The notes under the pieces are model-generated. The model was given only the letters and a program-made list of their open reading frames with translations, was not told where the DNA came from and searched no databases. This document shows, in pieces, positions 9,794 through 19,116 of a DNA stretch of 64,000 bases. Both the position numbers and the translations under genes were made by a program. Position 1 is the first letter of the stretch; each line of letters begins with the position of its first letter. This DNA comes from Mesorhizobium sp. B2-1-8 (GTDB lineage: Bacteria; Pseudomonadota; Alphaproteobacteria; Rhizobiales; Rhizobiaceae): assembly GCF_006442545.2 (NCBI RefSeq), contig NZ_CP083952.1, forward strand, positions 5,061,501-5,125,500. The letters run 5' to 3'.

Positions 9794-10742
9794 CGTTCGC
9801 CTCCTCTCGTTCCTGCGGTGTTGGGCTTGCCGAACCGGTGGGCGACGGCGCTGCCTTGGGCCTGATGGCCGGCTCGCCGCCGGACTGGTTCTTGGCCCGA
9901 CCGGGGCCCGGGGGCAGCGCCTGGCGCACGATGGCATCAAACAAGCCTTGTTGTGCATGACCAAACACGGACGCCGGCACTTCGGAGCCTTGTTGCGCCA
10001 GCTTGCGGTAGAGGTCCGCGTTCAAGACGCCGGTATCAGCCTTCAGGCCGGACAGGAACGCGCCATATTCCCGCGCGGGAACCGCATGCACCAGGAAATG
10101 CATGTCCGAGAAGCCGTCGCCGCTGAAATGCGCCGACTGCCCATAGTAGGTGCCCACATGGTCTGCCTGCAGGTGCAGCTCCGTCCGCATGCCATTCATG
10201 ACGTAGATCATGCTGCCGAGCTGGGGTATGAAGAACGCGTTCATGACGCTGGCGGAAGTCAATGTGAAATGCACGGGCACACCAGCCGGGATGACCAGAT
10301 TGTTGACGGTGGCGACTTGCTGGTCGGGATAGATGAAGAGCCATTTCCAGTCGAGCGCCACGACCTGGACGTTGAGCTGCGGCTTATCGGAGGCTATCGG
10401 CGTGCGCGGATCGAGGTGCTGTGATCCGTAGTAGATAAGCCCCCCCAGGAAGAGGATCGTCAAGGTTGGAATACCCCAGACGATCAGCTCTATGCGACCG
10501 GAGTAGACAAACTCGGGATCGTAGCGGGCTTGGCTGTTCGAGGCTCGGTATTTCCAGGCGAAAAAAAGCAAAGCAACCAATGTCGGGATCACGATTACCA
10601 GCATGATGGCCAGGGAGTTGAGCAGGATCTTGGCGTTGCCGGCCGCGATTGGTCCCTGCGGGTCCAACACCCCTCCCGAACACCCGGTCAAAATCGCCGA
10701 CATGCCCAACAAGGTGGGGACGGCTCGCGAGATGCGCGCCAT
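9783..10742 (-). CDS. cyoA: Cytochrome o ubiquinol oxidase subunit II
   Basis: Subunit II, a lipoprotein with two N-terminal helices and a periplasmic cupredoxin domain. It starts at ATG 10742 ([13 protein letters not shown]); the lipobox LTGC gives Cys about residue 20. Helices are [25 protein letters not shown] and [22 protein letters not shown]. In the cupredoxin domain the CuA cysteine ligands are absent ([20 protein letters not shown]), which marks a quinol rather than a cytochrome c oxidase. The Pro/Ser-rich tail after residue about 280 is longer than usual. It overlaps cyoB; the PQQ dehydrogenase lies 225 bases upstream. Confidence 0.93.
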   Translation of the reverse strand: MARISRAVPTLLGMSAILTGCSGGVLDPQGPIAAGNAKILLNSLAIMLVIVIPTLVALLFFAWKYRASNSQARYDPEFVYSGRIELIVWGIPTLTILFLGGLIYYGSQHLDPRTPIASDKPQLNVQVVALDWKWLFIYPDQQVATVNNLVIPAGVPVHFTLTSASVMNAFFIPQLGSMIYVMNGMRTELHLQADHVGTYYGQSAHFSGDGFSDMHFLVHAVPAREYGAFLSGLKADTGVLNADLYRKLAQQGSEVPASVFGHAQQGLFDAIVRQALPPGPGRAKNQSGGEPAIRPKAAPSPTGSASPTPQEREEANDAR

Positions 10743-10967
10743 GGCGGCTTGGTGGCAATCGCACGTTTCCCAGGCGCGTCCTTCGACCTCGCCCCTGCGC
10801 GCCCTGCACAGCGCCATCCCTGCGCTTTGGCGGTTCCCAGCTCTCATTCGAACCAACCCTTCACGGCCTCCCGGCGTGGCCGATGTTGAATCCGCGACAC
10901 CATCACAGCGCTGCAGCGCCCCCAACATGGGCTTGCCAACGGTCCCGACAAAACCGGCATTTCGTGG

Positions 10968-13064
10968 CTACGGCCCCGGGAGAGCGTAAGCGGCAACCTG
11001 ATCACCGACCTGGTGCTTCAGAATGGTGTTGCCGCCGGCAACGAACACGACGTATTCGCGGCCGTGATATTCATACACGGCCGGATTGGCCACGGCGGGC
11101 GCCTGGACGATGTCGGACCACAGTTCCTTGCCACTGGCGAGCGAATAGGCGCGTACCTTGGCGTCCATGGAAGCGCCGATGAAGATCAGACCACTTGCCG
11201 TCACCGCGGGGCCGCCAATCGTCACGGAGCCGAGGTCTTCGGGCATATAGAAGCCCCACTTTTGCGACGCCCCCATCGGCCGGCGCCACTTGATGTCGCC
11301 GGTGGTCATGTCGATGGCCGCGATTTCTCCAAAGGGCGGCGCCCAGCAGGGCATGCCAAGCCAATTGAGAGCGTTTCGCAGTGACATGCCGTACGGTGCG
11401 CCCTCCTGTGGATAGTAGCCCTGCTCATTGCCGGAATTGCCAGCAAGCCGCTCGTATTCGGCGCGGGGATAGAGCTTTATGGATTGGACGACGTGCGAGA
11501 AATTGACCACCGCAGTTTGGGTGTTAGGATCGAATGCGACCCCACCCCATTGCACTCCGCCCGCCGAATCCGGGTAAGCCAGCACGCCGTCGCCTTTGAG
11601 GGTGGGCGGGCTGTACATGCCACGGTACGAAAGGCTGTCCCATAACCGGCTGCACTCGCCCAGGCCGACGACATCAGCTATTCGCCAGATTGGTGGCTTT
11701 CTGGACTGGTCCAGCAGCGGCGCGGGTTTGGTCGGAAATGGCTGGGTGGGGGCGTAGACCTCCCTTTGCACGGCACCGTCTCCGGCAGGCACGGGGCGCT
11801 CCTCGATCGGCCAGACGTCTTTTCCGGTGCGCCGGTCGACCACGAACAGAAAGCCCATCTTCGTCGCCTGCATCAGGGCGGGAATCTGTTTGCCCGCAAC
11901 AGTGATGTCCATGAGCGTGGGCGCCGAATTGATGTCGTAATCCCAGATGTCGTGATGAACCCACTGTCGCGACCAGACGACCTTGCCGGATTCCAGGTCC
12001 AGGGCGGTGGTGGACGTTGCAAGCGGTATCGGGTCGGTACGGTTGCCGCCCCAATAGTTCGGCGACGGGCTGGAGACTGGCAGGTACAAAAGCCCAAGCC
12101 CTTCGTCCACGGACATTGCCGTCCAGACATTGGCGGTGCCGGTGCGTCTGGCGATCCGCGACGGCAGCGCCGAAAACGACCACTGTCGCGCGCCCGTCTG
12201 CGGATCCAGCGAGAACACCGTGCCGGGTGGCGCCTCGGCATAGGCCCAATCCTTGCCGGCCCAGCCGATGATGACATGATTGCCCGCCACGGTCGGCGGC
12301 TGCAAGAGCGACAGCGGAAACTTGGCATTGACATCGTTCCACTGGTTCACGTCCAGCACGCCAGCCGAGCCGAATTTCTTGCAGAGCTGTCCGGTATCGG
12401 CGTCCAGCGCGAAGAGGTGCGCGTCCATGGTGCCGAGATACACGATCTTCTGACAGCCCTCGCCCGCAATGGGCTTCTTGCTCTCCCAGTAAGCGACGCC
12501 TCGGTTCTTGAGAGCCGGCTGTGTCAAGGCTTTCAAGGTGGTTTTGGACTCGAACTTCCACTTGATCGCCCCTGTGCCGGGATCGAGCGCCAGCACCCCG
12601 TAGAAGGGGGTCCCGATATAAAGCGTATCATTGGCGAAAATGGGGGTTGCGGACCAGACGGACGCCGGCAATGCGCCTGAGCCATCCGACATATCGCCGG
12701 TATGCACCTCCCATACCTTACGCAGCGAGCCGACGTTTCGCACGGTGATCTGGGTGAGCGGCGAATACTTTTGGCCGTTGAGTTGGCCGTGAAAGCTGTT
12801 CCAGGTCGGTCCAGGCGGGATCAGCGGAATTGGCTTGGGCGCAGGCAGCGGGGCTGTTGCCGCCTCCTTCGGCGATCCTGCATCCACGGCCGAAGGATTG
12901 CTGCCCCCGCTCGTCTCTTTCGGCTGTTTAGCGGCATCCGGTATGCCGCCCGGTTGTGACTCGGGTGAATTGTTGTCATTTTGGGCAGAGACGGGATGAA
13001 GGCCAAACGCCAGCAACAGAAAGACGGCAAAGCTCAGGGCCGAGCGGAAGACAGCAGTTCTCAT
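10968..13064 (-). CDS. PQQ-dependent dehydrogenase, glucose/quinate/shikimate family
   Basis: Periplasmic quinoprotein dehydrogenase (698 aa) that would oxidise a sugar or alcohol and pass electrons to ubiquinone. A signal peptide is visible (FAVFLLLAFGLHPVSAQ), then a Pro/Ser linker and an eight-bladed propeller beginning WNSFHGQLNGQKYSPL. Family features include YWGGNRTDPIP, HHDIWDYDINSAPTL, GGVQWGGVAFDPN and GREYVVFVAGGN. The five-helix anchor that fused glucose dehydrogenases carry is missing here; the adjacent gene at 13074 encodes a separate four-helix protein that could replace it. Next downstream are cyoABCD, giving a short chain from substrate to oxygen. Confidence 0.88.
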   Translation of the reverse strand: MRTAVFRSALSFAVFLLLAFGLHPVSAQNDNNSPESQPGGIPDAAKQPKETSGGSNPSAVDAGSPKEAATAPLPAPKPIPLIPPGPTWNSFHGQLNGQKYSPLTQITVRNVGSLRKVWEVHTGDMSDGSGALPASVWSATPIFANDTLYIGTPFYGVLALDPGTGAIKWKFESKTTLKALTQPALKNRGVAYWESKKPIAGEGCQKIVYLGTMDAHLFALDADTGQLCKKFGSAGVLDVNQWNDVNAKFPLSLLQPPTVAGNHVIIGWAGKDWAYAEAPPGTVFSLDPQTGARQWSFSALPSRIARRTGTANVWTAMSVDEGLGLLYLPVSSPSPNYWGGNRTDPIPLATSTTALDLESGKVVWSRQWVHHDIWDYDINSAPTLMDITVAGKQIPALMQATKMGFLFVVDRRTGKDVWPIEERPVPAGDGAVQREVYAPTQPFPTKPAPLLDQSRKPPIWRIADVVGLGECSRLWDSLSYRGMYSPPTLKGDGVLAYPDSAGGVQWGGVAFDPNTQTAVVNFSHVVQSIKLYPRAEYERLAGNSGNEQGYYPQEGAPYGMSLRNALNWLGMPCWAPPFGEIAAIDMTTGDIKWRRPMGASQKWGFYMPEDLGSVTIGGPAVTASGLIFIGASMDAKVRAYSLASGKELWSDIVQAPAVANPAVYEYHGREYVVFVAGGNTILKHQVGDQVAAYALPGP

Positions 13065-13073
13065 GGTTGTGTC

Positions 13074-13433
13074 CTAAGTCTTGGTCTGGCGGAAACCTAG
13101 CGTGATCAACAGTCCGGCCAGCACAACGGCAACGACCGCCACGAGCCACCAAGCGTGGAGAAAGACGGCGGCAGTGAATGTGCCGAGCGCTCCCAGAAGG
13201 CCCAAGATCCAGGCCAGGATGAAAACGGGCCCGCTATTTCTGAAGCGCAAGACGAGGCCGTCCAGCGCAAGCGCCAAGCTGGCGATGAGCACGAGCATGG
13301 CTCCGGCGGATCCGGTTACCCCGGTCAACGGGGCCGCGAAGTAATAGAAGGCGATCGCGGACGCCAGCACCGCCGCCGTGATGATGACGAGCGGCCCACT
13401 AGCGGTGACGTGCGGCAGTTGATGGGTCTTCAT
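13074..13433 (-). CDS. Four-helix membrane protein, possible quinoprotein anchor
   Basis: Protein of 119 aa with four hydrophobic segments (LVIITAAVLASAIAFYYFAA, GAMLVLIASLALALDGLVL, VFILAWILGLLGALGTFTAAVF, WWLVAVVAVVLAGLLITLGF). I prefer the ATG at 13433 (MKTHQLPHV) because AGGA is 6 bases upstream; an ATG at 13439 is too close to it. The gene ends 9 bases before the PQQ dehydrogenase start, so the two are co-transcribed. The size and topology resemble the N-terminal membrane domain of membrane-bound glucose dehydrogenase split off as its own gene; that role is inference. A GGAAC-N17-GTT promoter lies upstream. Confidence 0.7.
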   Translation of the reverse strand: MKTHQLPHVTASGPLVIITAAVLASAIAFYYFAAPLTGVTGSAGAMLVLIASLALALDGLVLRFRNSGPVFILAWILGLLGALGTFTAAVFLHAWWLVAVVAVVLAGLLITLGFRQTKT

Positions 13434-13502
13434 GATCATTCCTGCGAGGTCTTGGGATAGCCGCCCGCGGGCGTCTTGCGCCTGCGGCGAGGCAAGTTTG
13501 CT

Positions 13503-13527
13503 AACCTGAAGCCGGACGGTCTGTTCC
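13503..13527 (-). promoter_or_regulatory. EcfG-type promoter of the PQQ/cyo operon
   Basis: GGAAC at 13527-13523 and GTT at 13505-13503 on the minus strand, spacing 17. Predicted start near 13497, about 60 bases before the first gene of the operon. It matches the known EcfG consensus; activity is inferred. Confidence 0.55.
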
Positions 13528-13619
13528 AACCGCGGCTTCAAGATTTGGTGAGCGGCGGAAGCGCGCGGCTGTGCGTAGGCCTCAGCGCTGGGCGGCCCGC
13601 GCCGCACCGAGGGCGGGCA

Positions 13620-13792
13620 CATAGGCGAGCAATTCCGATAGGAAGATTTTTCTGGGTGGCTTCAGTTACCGCCATCGGCATTCGCGTCCGTTGGAAGGCT
13701 ATCGCAGCCAATTCCTTTACATCAGGCATAGCGCGATCGGTAACGGCGATCGGGTTATCACCGTGGAGACCGGACGCGCCTTCGTTATCCAT
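13620..13792 (-). pseudogene. N-terminal fragment of a PAS-domain signalling protein
   Basis: From ATG 13792 the frame reads MDNEGASGLHGDNPIAV..., then FQRTRMPMAVTEATQKNLPI, which matches the beginning of the PAS domain in rhizobial PAS/LOV sensor proteins (usually followed by a VFANxAFLxLTGY stretch). After NLPI the match ends in unrelated Arg-rich sequence, so the gene is truncated or frameshifted and its domain is incomplete. Confidence 0.45.
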
Positions 13793-13828
13793 CGATGTTT
13801 CCCTTGGTCGACAGTCCCTGCCTCGGCC

Positions 13829-16800
13829 TTAGTCGCCCGGGAACCGATCGCGCCTGGATAGTCGGCTGGCGGCCCTGGCACGCAAGGCGCCGAGCACCGC
13901 GCGGACCGCATCGATATCTGAACCGCGAGGCGGGATCGATGGCCTGAAAATCAAGCGACCGTTGCGGAACTCGAAGCCCTGTGCGTTCTTGAAGCGCCAT
14001 TCGGATGCCACCGGTTTCTTACGGAAGGTGATCGCGATGGCTTCGGGCCCCACATCGATCTTGCTGACGCCCAGTTCCGCCGCGACTATGCGCAACCTGG
14101 TGAGTTCCAGAAAATCCGCGACTTCGCCGGGAATCTCTCCAAAGCGATCCTCAAGCTCTTCGCCGAATGCGTCGAGGTCCGTCTCCGAAGTCATGTGAGA
14201 CAGCCTCGCATAAAGGCCGACACGCACCGTGGGCTCGCTGACGTAGCTTGCGGGAAAGGCCCCATTGCCGGGGCCGTTGATGTCGGCAAGCTGCTTGTCG
14301 GGATTGGCCCCACCTCCAGCCAGCGAGACAGCCCGCTCCAGAAAATGCTGATAAAGGCCCGCTCCGATCAGCTTCATGTGCCCGGCTTGATCTTCGCCGA
14401 AGAGGTCTCCTGCCCCGCGCAGGTCGAGGTCTCTTTGACTGATCGCGAGGCCGGAGCCAAGCCGATCGAGCGCAATCATGGTCGAAAGTCGAGCTCTTGT
14501 GCCTTCGGCCAGTTCGACGCCAGGCTCGGTCAGAAGAAAGGCAATGGCCTGCACCGCTCCCCTTCCGACTCGGCCGCGAAGCTGGTGCAACTGTGCCAGA
14601 CCGAATCTGTCCGCCCGCCAGATCAGGATGGTGTTGGCCCGCGGTACGTCGAGGCCGCTCTCGATGATGTCTGTGCTCAACAGGACGTCGCCGTCACCGT
14701 CAGCGAATCCCACCATGATTTCGTCTAGCCGTCTCCCTTTCATTGCGCCATGCGCCGTCTTGACCGCGAGTTCCGGCACCAGTCTGTTTAGCTGCTGGCG
14801 AACCGGATCGATGTCTTCGATGCGCGGAACCACTAGGAAGCTCTGTCCGCCCCGGCGAAATTCGCGCAAAAGGGCGGCTCTAGCCGAAGCTGGATCGAAG
14901 GGCGCCAGGATCGTGCGGACGGGGCGTCTTTTGGCGGGCGGAGAGTTGAGGACGCTGACCTCCTGGACACCCGACATCGCCGATTTTAGCGTCCGCGGTA
15001 TCGGGGTGGCGCTCATGCTCAGCGTATGAAGGCGGGGCGCCATGTTCCGCAGCGCCTGCTTCAACTTGACGCCGAACCGGTGCTCCTCGTCGATCACCAG
15101 CAGTCCCAGATTGGCGAAGATGACGCTCTTGGCAGCCAGGGCTTGCGTACCCACAACCACGGCGAGCTGGCCGCTCCGCAGCCGCTCCTTGACCGTTCTC
15201 GCCTCCGCCACTCCGATCATTCTTGAAAGGTGGGCGACCTCGAGGCCAGTTCCCGCAAATCGGCGGCTGAACGTCTCGTAGTGCTGCCGTGCCAAGACCG
15301 TTGTCGGCGCTATTACCGCAACCTGTTTCCCACAGAGGGCTGCGGCGGCGCAGGCACGCAGGGCCACTTCAGTCTTGCCGAAACCGACATCGCCGCAGAC
15401 AAGCCGGTTCATTGTTCTCCCAGACGACAGGTCGTCGAGCACGTCGTGGATGGCGGCAGCCTGGTCGGGAGTCTCCGTATAGGGAAATTTCGCCGCAAAC
15501 CGGGCCAGGTCCTGGCGGGAAGGTTTTATGATCTCGGCTGGCTGGCTGGACCTGGCCTTGGCAAGGCCCACCAGGCCCCTGGCTAGCCTGTCGATCTCGC
15601 GCAACGCAGCCTTGCGTCGGCTGAGCCACCCGTCGCTGTTCAAGCGATCGAGCGGCACCGCACCGGGCTCCGACCCGTAGCGCCATATAAGCCCAAACTC
15701 ATCGACCGGAACCAGCAAGGAAGCTCCGCCATCGTATTCCAGCCTGACGACATCCTGTTGTTGCCCGGCCAAGTCGACCTGTTCGACCGCCACGAGCACG
15801 GCCAGGCCATGGTCCTCATGGACGACGACATCGCCAATGCGCAACTCGGGTTCGAGCAGGCTGGCCGCGCTGCCGTTTGCCTTCAAGGCAGGACCAAATA
15901 GGTCGGTCGCCGTCACCACCGCGACACAGGATTGCTCGTCGACAAACCCGTCGTCGATGACGAATTCAGCCTTGAGAAGAGAGCCGCTTTCGGCCGAACG
16001 GATTTGCGGCCAGTCCGCCGCCGCTTCCATGCGCCGGCCAAGCTTCCGATCGAGCAGACGATCCGCTCGGTGCAGTTCAGGGGCCTCTCCCGTGAACACC
16101 ACGCTGACGCCCGACCTTGTCTGCCTTTCGACGAACTCGGCGAATTGATCCCGGGATCGCGCTTGCTGATAGAATTTGGCAACTCGGGTGGCCGAAACAG
16201 TAGCATTTGTTCTGCAGTGTTTTCGAACTACGGCGTCCCATTCCCCACGCGACAGGTAAAACTGTGCCGGCAGGGGCTTTTCTGGCCCGGTAACCTCTCG
16301 CCTGGCACGACGTGCGTCTTCGATCAGGTCCAGGAACCGATCGAGCGGCGGGCCCTCGAGACCTTCTGGCAAGGAGACACAGGCGCTGGATGCCAGATCC
16401 AATACTGATGGCATACCGACATACAAGGCGACAAGGCGATCTTCCATCGACGTCGCGCGCATGGCCGCCAACTCGGGATGGTTCCCCGCTTCAAAAATCA
16501 GTTCGGACGCCGGTCCAACCGTGATCGACTCACGCGGTCGTTCGCTAAGCTGGCTGATCGGGTCGTATGTCCTGAGTTCTCGGATGCGGCTATCCGGACC
16601 GAGGACGACGCGAACGGGGTGATCGGCGCCGGCGGGAAAAATATCCATGAGGTCGCCCCGAAAGGCTATCTCTCCCGGTTCATCGACTCTCTCGTCGACA
16701 CCGTATCCGACCGCCTCGGCTCTCGTTCGGAAATCATCCGGGTCGAACCTTTGTCCGGGCTCCAGGATTGTGAAGCCGCTGGCGATGACTGGTGCGGGGG

Positions 16801-17188
16801 GCACTCGCTGCAGAGTGGTCTCGATCGACAGAACCACGACGCGCGCACGTTTGGGCTCGCTTGCGATCTCACGGAGCGCGCAAAGCCTCCGCCCCATATT
16901 GGCGCGTGTCGGCCACACCCTGTCGTAAGGCAGACAGTCCCATGAGGGCAGGAAGATGATGTCCGCGCTCGGCAGAAACTGATGCAAAGCCCCGGCGATT
17001 TCTTCGGCGCTGCGTTCCGAGGCGGTGATATGGACCAGATGTTTGTTCGGACCCTCCTCCAGCGAGTCGGCCAGCGCCGCCGCAATTGCCGCAGAAGGCG
17101 GGACGCCCTGTTCTCCCGGACGTTTTCTGTCATTCGACGGATGATCGGCCTCCTCGATAGTTTCCGTCCGCGAAATCGGTCTGTTCAC
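13829..17188 (-). CDS. mfd: Mfd-type transcription-repair coupling helicase
   Basis: Protein of about 1119 aa resembling Mfd, which displaces stalled RNA polymerase and recruits UvrA. The UvrB-like N-terminal part (SADIIFLPSWDCLPYDRVWPT) is followed by a CarD-like RNA-polymerase-binding domain (IGDVVVHEDHGLAVLVAVE), RecG-like helicase motifs (Walker A CGDVGFGKTE, Walker B DEEHRFG, SATPIPRTL, DIIESGLDVPRANT, LHQLRGRVGRG) and a TRCF C-terminal domain. GTG at 17188 is the better start, with AGGTGAGG just upstream; an ATG at 17206 would be almost leaderless. It is slightly short and the box is DEEH rather than DEEQ, so it may be an accessory stress-linked paralogue. An EcfG-type promoter precedes it. 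Confidence 0.88.
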   Translation of the reverse strand: MNRPISRTETIEEADHPSNDRKRPGEQGVPPSAAIAAALADSLEEGPNKHLVHITASERSAEEIAGALHQFLPSADIIFLPSWDCLPYDRVWPTRANMGRRLCALREIASEPKRARVVVLSIETTLQRVPPAPVIASGFTILEPGQRFDPDDFRTRAEAVGYGVDERVDEPGEIAFRGDLMDIFPAGADHPVRVVLGPDSRIRELRTYDPISQLSERPRESITVGPASELIFEAGNHPELAAMRATSMEDRLVALYVGMPSVLDLASSACVSLPEGLEGPPLDRFLDLIEDARRARREVTGPEKPLPAQFYLSRGEWDAVVRKHCRTNATVSATRVAKFYQQARSRDQFAEFVERQTRSGVSVVFTGEAPELHRADRLLDRKLGRRMEAAADWPQIRSAESGSLLKAEFVIDDGFVDEQSCVAVVTATDLFGPALKANGSAASLLEPELRIGDVVVHEDHGLAVLVAVEQVDLAGQQQDVVRLEYDGGASLLVPVDEFGLIWRYGSEPGAVPLDRLNSDGWLSRRKAALREIDRLARGLVGLAKARSSQPAEIIKPSRQDLARFAAKFPYTETPDQAAAIHDVLDDLSSGRTMNRLVCGDVGFGKTEVALRACAAAALCGKQVAVIAPTTVLARQHYETFSRRFAGTGLEVAHLSRMIGVAEARTVKERLRSGQLAVVVGTQALAAKSVIFANLGLLVIDEEHRFGVKLKQALRNMAPRLHTLSMSATPIPRTLKSAMSGVQEVSVLNSPPAKRRPVRTILAPFDPASARAALLREFRRGGQSFLVVPRIEDIDPVRQQLNRLVPELAVKTAHGAMKGRRLDEIMVGFADGDGDVLLSTDIIESGLDVPRANTILIWRADRFGLAQLHQLRGRVGRGAVQAIAFLLTEPGVELAEGTRARLSTMIALDRLGSGLAISQRDLDLRGAGDLFGEDQAGHMKLIGAGLYQHFLERAVSLAGGGANPDKQLADINGPGNGAFPASYVSEPTVRVGLYARLSHMTSETDLDAFGEELEDRFGEIPGEVADFLELTRLRIVAAELGVSKIDVGPEAIAITFRKKPVASEWRFKNAQGFEFRNGRLIFRPSIPPRGSDIDAVRAVLGALRARAASRLSRRDRFPGD

Positions 17189-17215
17189 TGAAACCTCACC
17201 TTGCACCCAGTGGTG

Positions 17216-17240
17216 AACGTCAGCGGAGCAACCCTGTTCC
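17216..17240 (-). promoter_or_regulatory. EcfG-type promoter of the mfd-like gene
   Basis: GGAAC at 17240-17236, 17-base spacer and GTT at 17218-17216 on the minus strand (preceded by C, giving the full CGTT). Predicted start near 17210, just upstream of the GTG at 17188. Confidence 0.6.
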
Positions 17241-17375
17241 TGTGGTGCGCATTGAAGGGGCCAGGCAGTGGAGGCGCGTACGATTGATCGCGTTCCGTCA
17301 AACAGATCCTAAGTGGAAGCGCAGAACTGGGACCCCACGCGACGGTAGCCGGCTCGGAAGCCTTCACCGCTATCC

Positions 17376-17400
17376 GGAACTTTTGGCATGGATAAAAGTT
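17376..17400 (+). promoter_or_regulatory. EcfG-type promoter of the Crp/Fnr gene
   Basis: GGAAC 17376-17380 and GTT 17398-17400, spacing 17, ending 20 bases before the regulator's GTG start. Good match in position and orientation. Confidence 0.6.
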
Positions 17401-17420
17401 CGGTAGGCAAAATCAGCTAG

Positions 17421-18164
17421 GTGGCCATTTTGTCTCCCACTTCATCCTCGGATGTACTTGTCCGCAAGCTTCAGACCATCTCGGAGATTCGAGAGGCTGA
17501 AATTGCGATTTTGAAAAGCATACCGATCCAGGAGAAGGATTTTTCGGCCAATTACGACCTGGTGCGGGAGGGCGACCATCCCGTTTACTCGTTTGTGGTT
17601 CTGGATGGTTTGGTCGGCTCCACCAAATACACCGGCGATGGAAAGCGACAGATCACATCTTTCTTCGTCGCCGGGGACATTCCGGATCTGCACGGGCTGC
17701 ATCTGTCTGTCATGGATTGCAATTTCTCGACCCTGACGCCAGCCCGAATGGGCTTCATGCGACACGACGTTCTACGCAACCTTTGCGACCAGCACCCTCG
17801 CATCGCTACCGCTTTCTGGCGGTCGACGCTGATCGACGCCGCAATATACAGGGAGTGGGTTACCAATGTAGGGAGACGGGAGGCTTATCCCCGCATGGCT
17901 CACATTCTGTGCGAACTCATCTTTCGCTTGCGATCGGTCGGACGCATTCAGGATCACGTTGCGGATATTCCCATCACCCAGGCAGCCCTTGGCGATGCAT
18001 TGGGGTTGTCAACGGTTCACGTCAACCGAACGCTTCAGGAATTACGACGTGAAGGCCTCATCGCCACCACGGGGTCGCGAGTGCATGCAACCGACTGGCC
18101 CGGCCTCACCCATGCAGGAGATTTCGACACGACCTACCTGCACCAAAAGAACCCCGCAGCTTAG
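17421..18164 (+). CDS. Crp/Fnr-family transcriptional regulator
   Basis: Regulator of 247 aa. A cyclic-nucleotide-binding-type beta barrel (about residues 35-130, ANYDLVREGDHPVYSFVVLDGLV) is followed by a winged helix-turn-helix (ITQAALGDALGLSTVHVNRTLQELRREGLI). No Fnr-type cysteine cluster is present, so oxygen sensing by an Fe-S cluster is unlikely. It starts at GTG 17421 with weak Shine-Dalgarno sequence. The DUF6894 gene follows after 18 bases, probably in the same transcript. An EcfG-type promoter sits directly upstream, so it may relay the general stress response to secondary targets. Confidence 0.87.
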   Translation: MAILSPTSSSDVLVRKLQTISEIREAEIAILKSIPIQEKDFSANYDLVREGDHPVYSFVVLDGLVGSTKYTGDGKRQITSFFVAGDIPDLHGLHLSVMDCNFSTLTPARMGFMRHDVLRNLCDQHPRIATAFWRSTLIDAAIYREWVTNVGRREAYPRMAHILCELIFRLRSVGRIQDHVADIPITQAALGDALGLSTVHVNRTLQELRREGLIATTGSRVHATDWPGLTHAGDFDTTYLHQKNPAA

Positions 18165-18182
18165 TTGTGACGGAAGCTCTCG

Positions 18183-18419
18183 ATGGCACGTTTTTTCTTC
18201 GACAGCGGCGATCGCGATATAGTCTTGCAGGATGAGATAGGTGTCGAATGCGGTGGCATCGAAGAGATCCGCCGCGTCGGATTCGAGGGCCTTGTCGATC
18301 TGACGAGAGATGCATTGAAAAGCGTCGACGGAGAGCAATTGTTTGTCGAGGTGCGTGACGAAAATGGCGACAAGATTCTGCGGTTGAGCCTCTCACTTGA
18401 GATCAGATTGATGAGATGA
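18183..18419 (+). CDS. DUF6894 family small protein
   Basis: Soluble protein of 78 aa beginning MARFFFDSGDRDIVLQDEIG, the form typical of the DUF6894 family common in Rhizobiales (FFDxxDG...DxxG, with a VRDENGDKILRLSLSLEI end). Function unknown. The GGAAG ribosome-binding site is 6 bases upstream of ATG 18183. It follows the Crp/Fnr gene by 18 bases and probably shares its stress promoter. Confidence 0.75.
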   Translation: MARFFFDSGDRDIVLQDEIGVECGGIEEIRRVGFEGLVDLTRDALKSVDGEQLFVEVRDENGDKILRLSLSLEIRLMR

Positions 18420-18483
18420 ATTCAAACCCGATGTCCGCACCGCGCCGCAGTTGCTCAACCGCTACTGTTTGTATGCATGAAAG

Positions 18484-18508
18484 GGAACCATCAGCGGCCC
18501 GCCAAGTT
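18484..18508 (+). promoter_or_regulatory. EcfG-type promoter upstream of 84-aa gene
   Basis: GGAAC 18484-18488, N17, GTT 18506-18508, 30 bases before the ATG at 18538. On the opposite strand a GGAAC-N16-GTT occupies 18534-18511, so the two motifs overlap head to head. Confidence 0.55.
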
Positions 18509-18537
18509 CGAACCCACGGACAAGCTCGGGTTCCAAC

Positions 18538-18792
18538 ATGGAAGAAATCGGCAAGCCGCAACAGAAGGCAATAGCCCGTCTTATACGTCAGTGGATTTCG
18601 TCGGACGCCAGCCGTCGCCAGCTTCGCCAGTTGCTGGATCTGCCGACTGATGCGGACATGCCCCGCGAGCATCGCTCACGGCTTGACGAACTCGACCGAA
18701 AGCTCGACGAGCTTGCCTGCTGGAAGACAAATCCAACTGGCACTCTATCGCGACGTGTACTTTCCAGGACGGTCACGAGGCGGAAGCTCTGA
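18538..18792 (+). CDS. Hypothetical protein, 84 aa, stress promoter
   Basis: Soluble, charged protein (MEEIGKPQQKAIARLIRQWI...), predicted largely helical, with an Asp/Glu/Arg-rich middle (SRLDELDRKLDELACW). I do not recognise a family. It is supported by the EcfG-type promoter ending 30 bases upstream and by codon use like its neighbours; the ribosome-binding site is poor. It may be a small stress protein. Confidence 0.55.
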   Translation: MEEIGKPQQKAIARLIRQWISSDASRRQLRQLLDLPTDADMPREHRSRLDELDRKLDELACWKTNPTGTLSRRVLSRTVTRRKL

Positions 18793-18808
18793 AGACGGAG
18801 ACTAGTCC

Positions 18809-18995
18809 TCACCTTCCCAGGGGTTGTCGGGAAAGCTGTTCAAGTTCGTTCTCGTCCGTGATCCCGGCTTGATAATAAGCCAGGATGCGATGCGCGCTGT
18901 TCTCGCTCGGTTTCGGTCTCGTTTTTGAGATTGCTGCGTGCAAGGACGCGGCTCAGTACGGCAAGTTCTGTTGGGGTGAAGGCATCTCTATGCAT
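18809..18995 (-). pseudogene. Small hypothetical protein, frameshifted
   Basis: From ATG 18995 the frame reads MHRDAFTPTELAVLSRVLAR..., but the continuation ENSAHRILAYYQAGITDE...LSRQPLGR, ending at 18809, lies in another frame. The two halves read as one ordinary small soluble rhizobial protein of about 62 aa, so one indel near 18895 appears to have broken it. Function unknown. A GGAAC-N17-GTT promoter lies upstream at 19117-19141. Confidence 0.45.
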
Positions 18996-19116
18996 CGCAT
19001 CTCAACTCCCGCGCCATCCGCTTCGGACGGGGCCGAGGCGGCCTGAAGCTGTTGATACCAGCCTCTGATGCCGGAGAACAAGGATTGTACAACAAGCATT
19101 GTCCGGCGCGCGCCCT

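Noticed and set aside
8534..9865. Long plus-strand frame (443 codons) opposite cyoB
   Set aside because: Antisense shadow of a clearly real oxidase gene; His/Asp/Glu-rich composition typical of such shadows.
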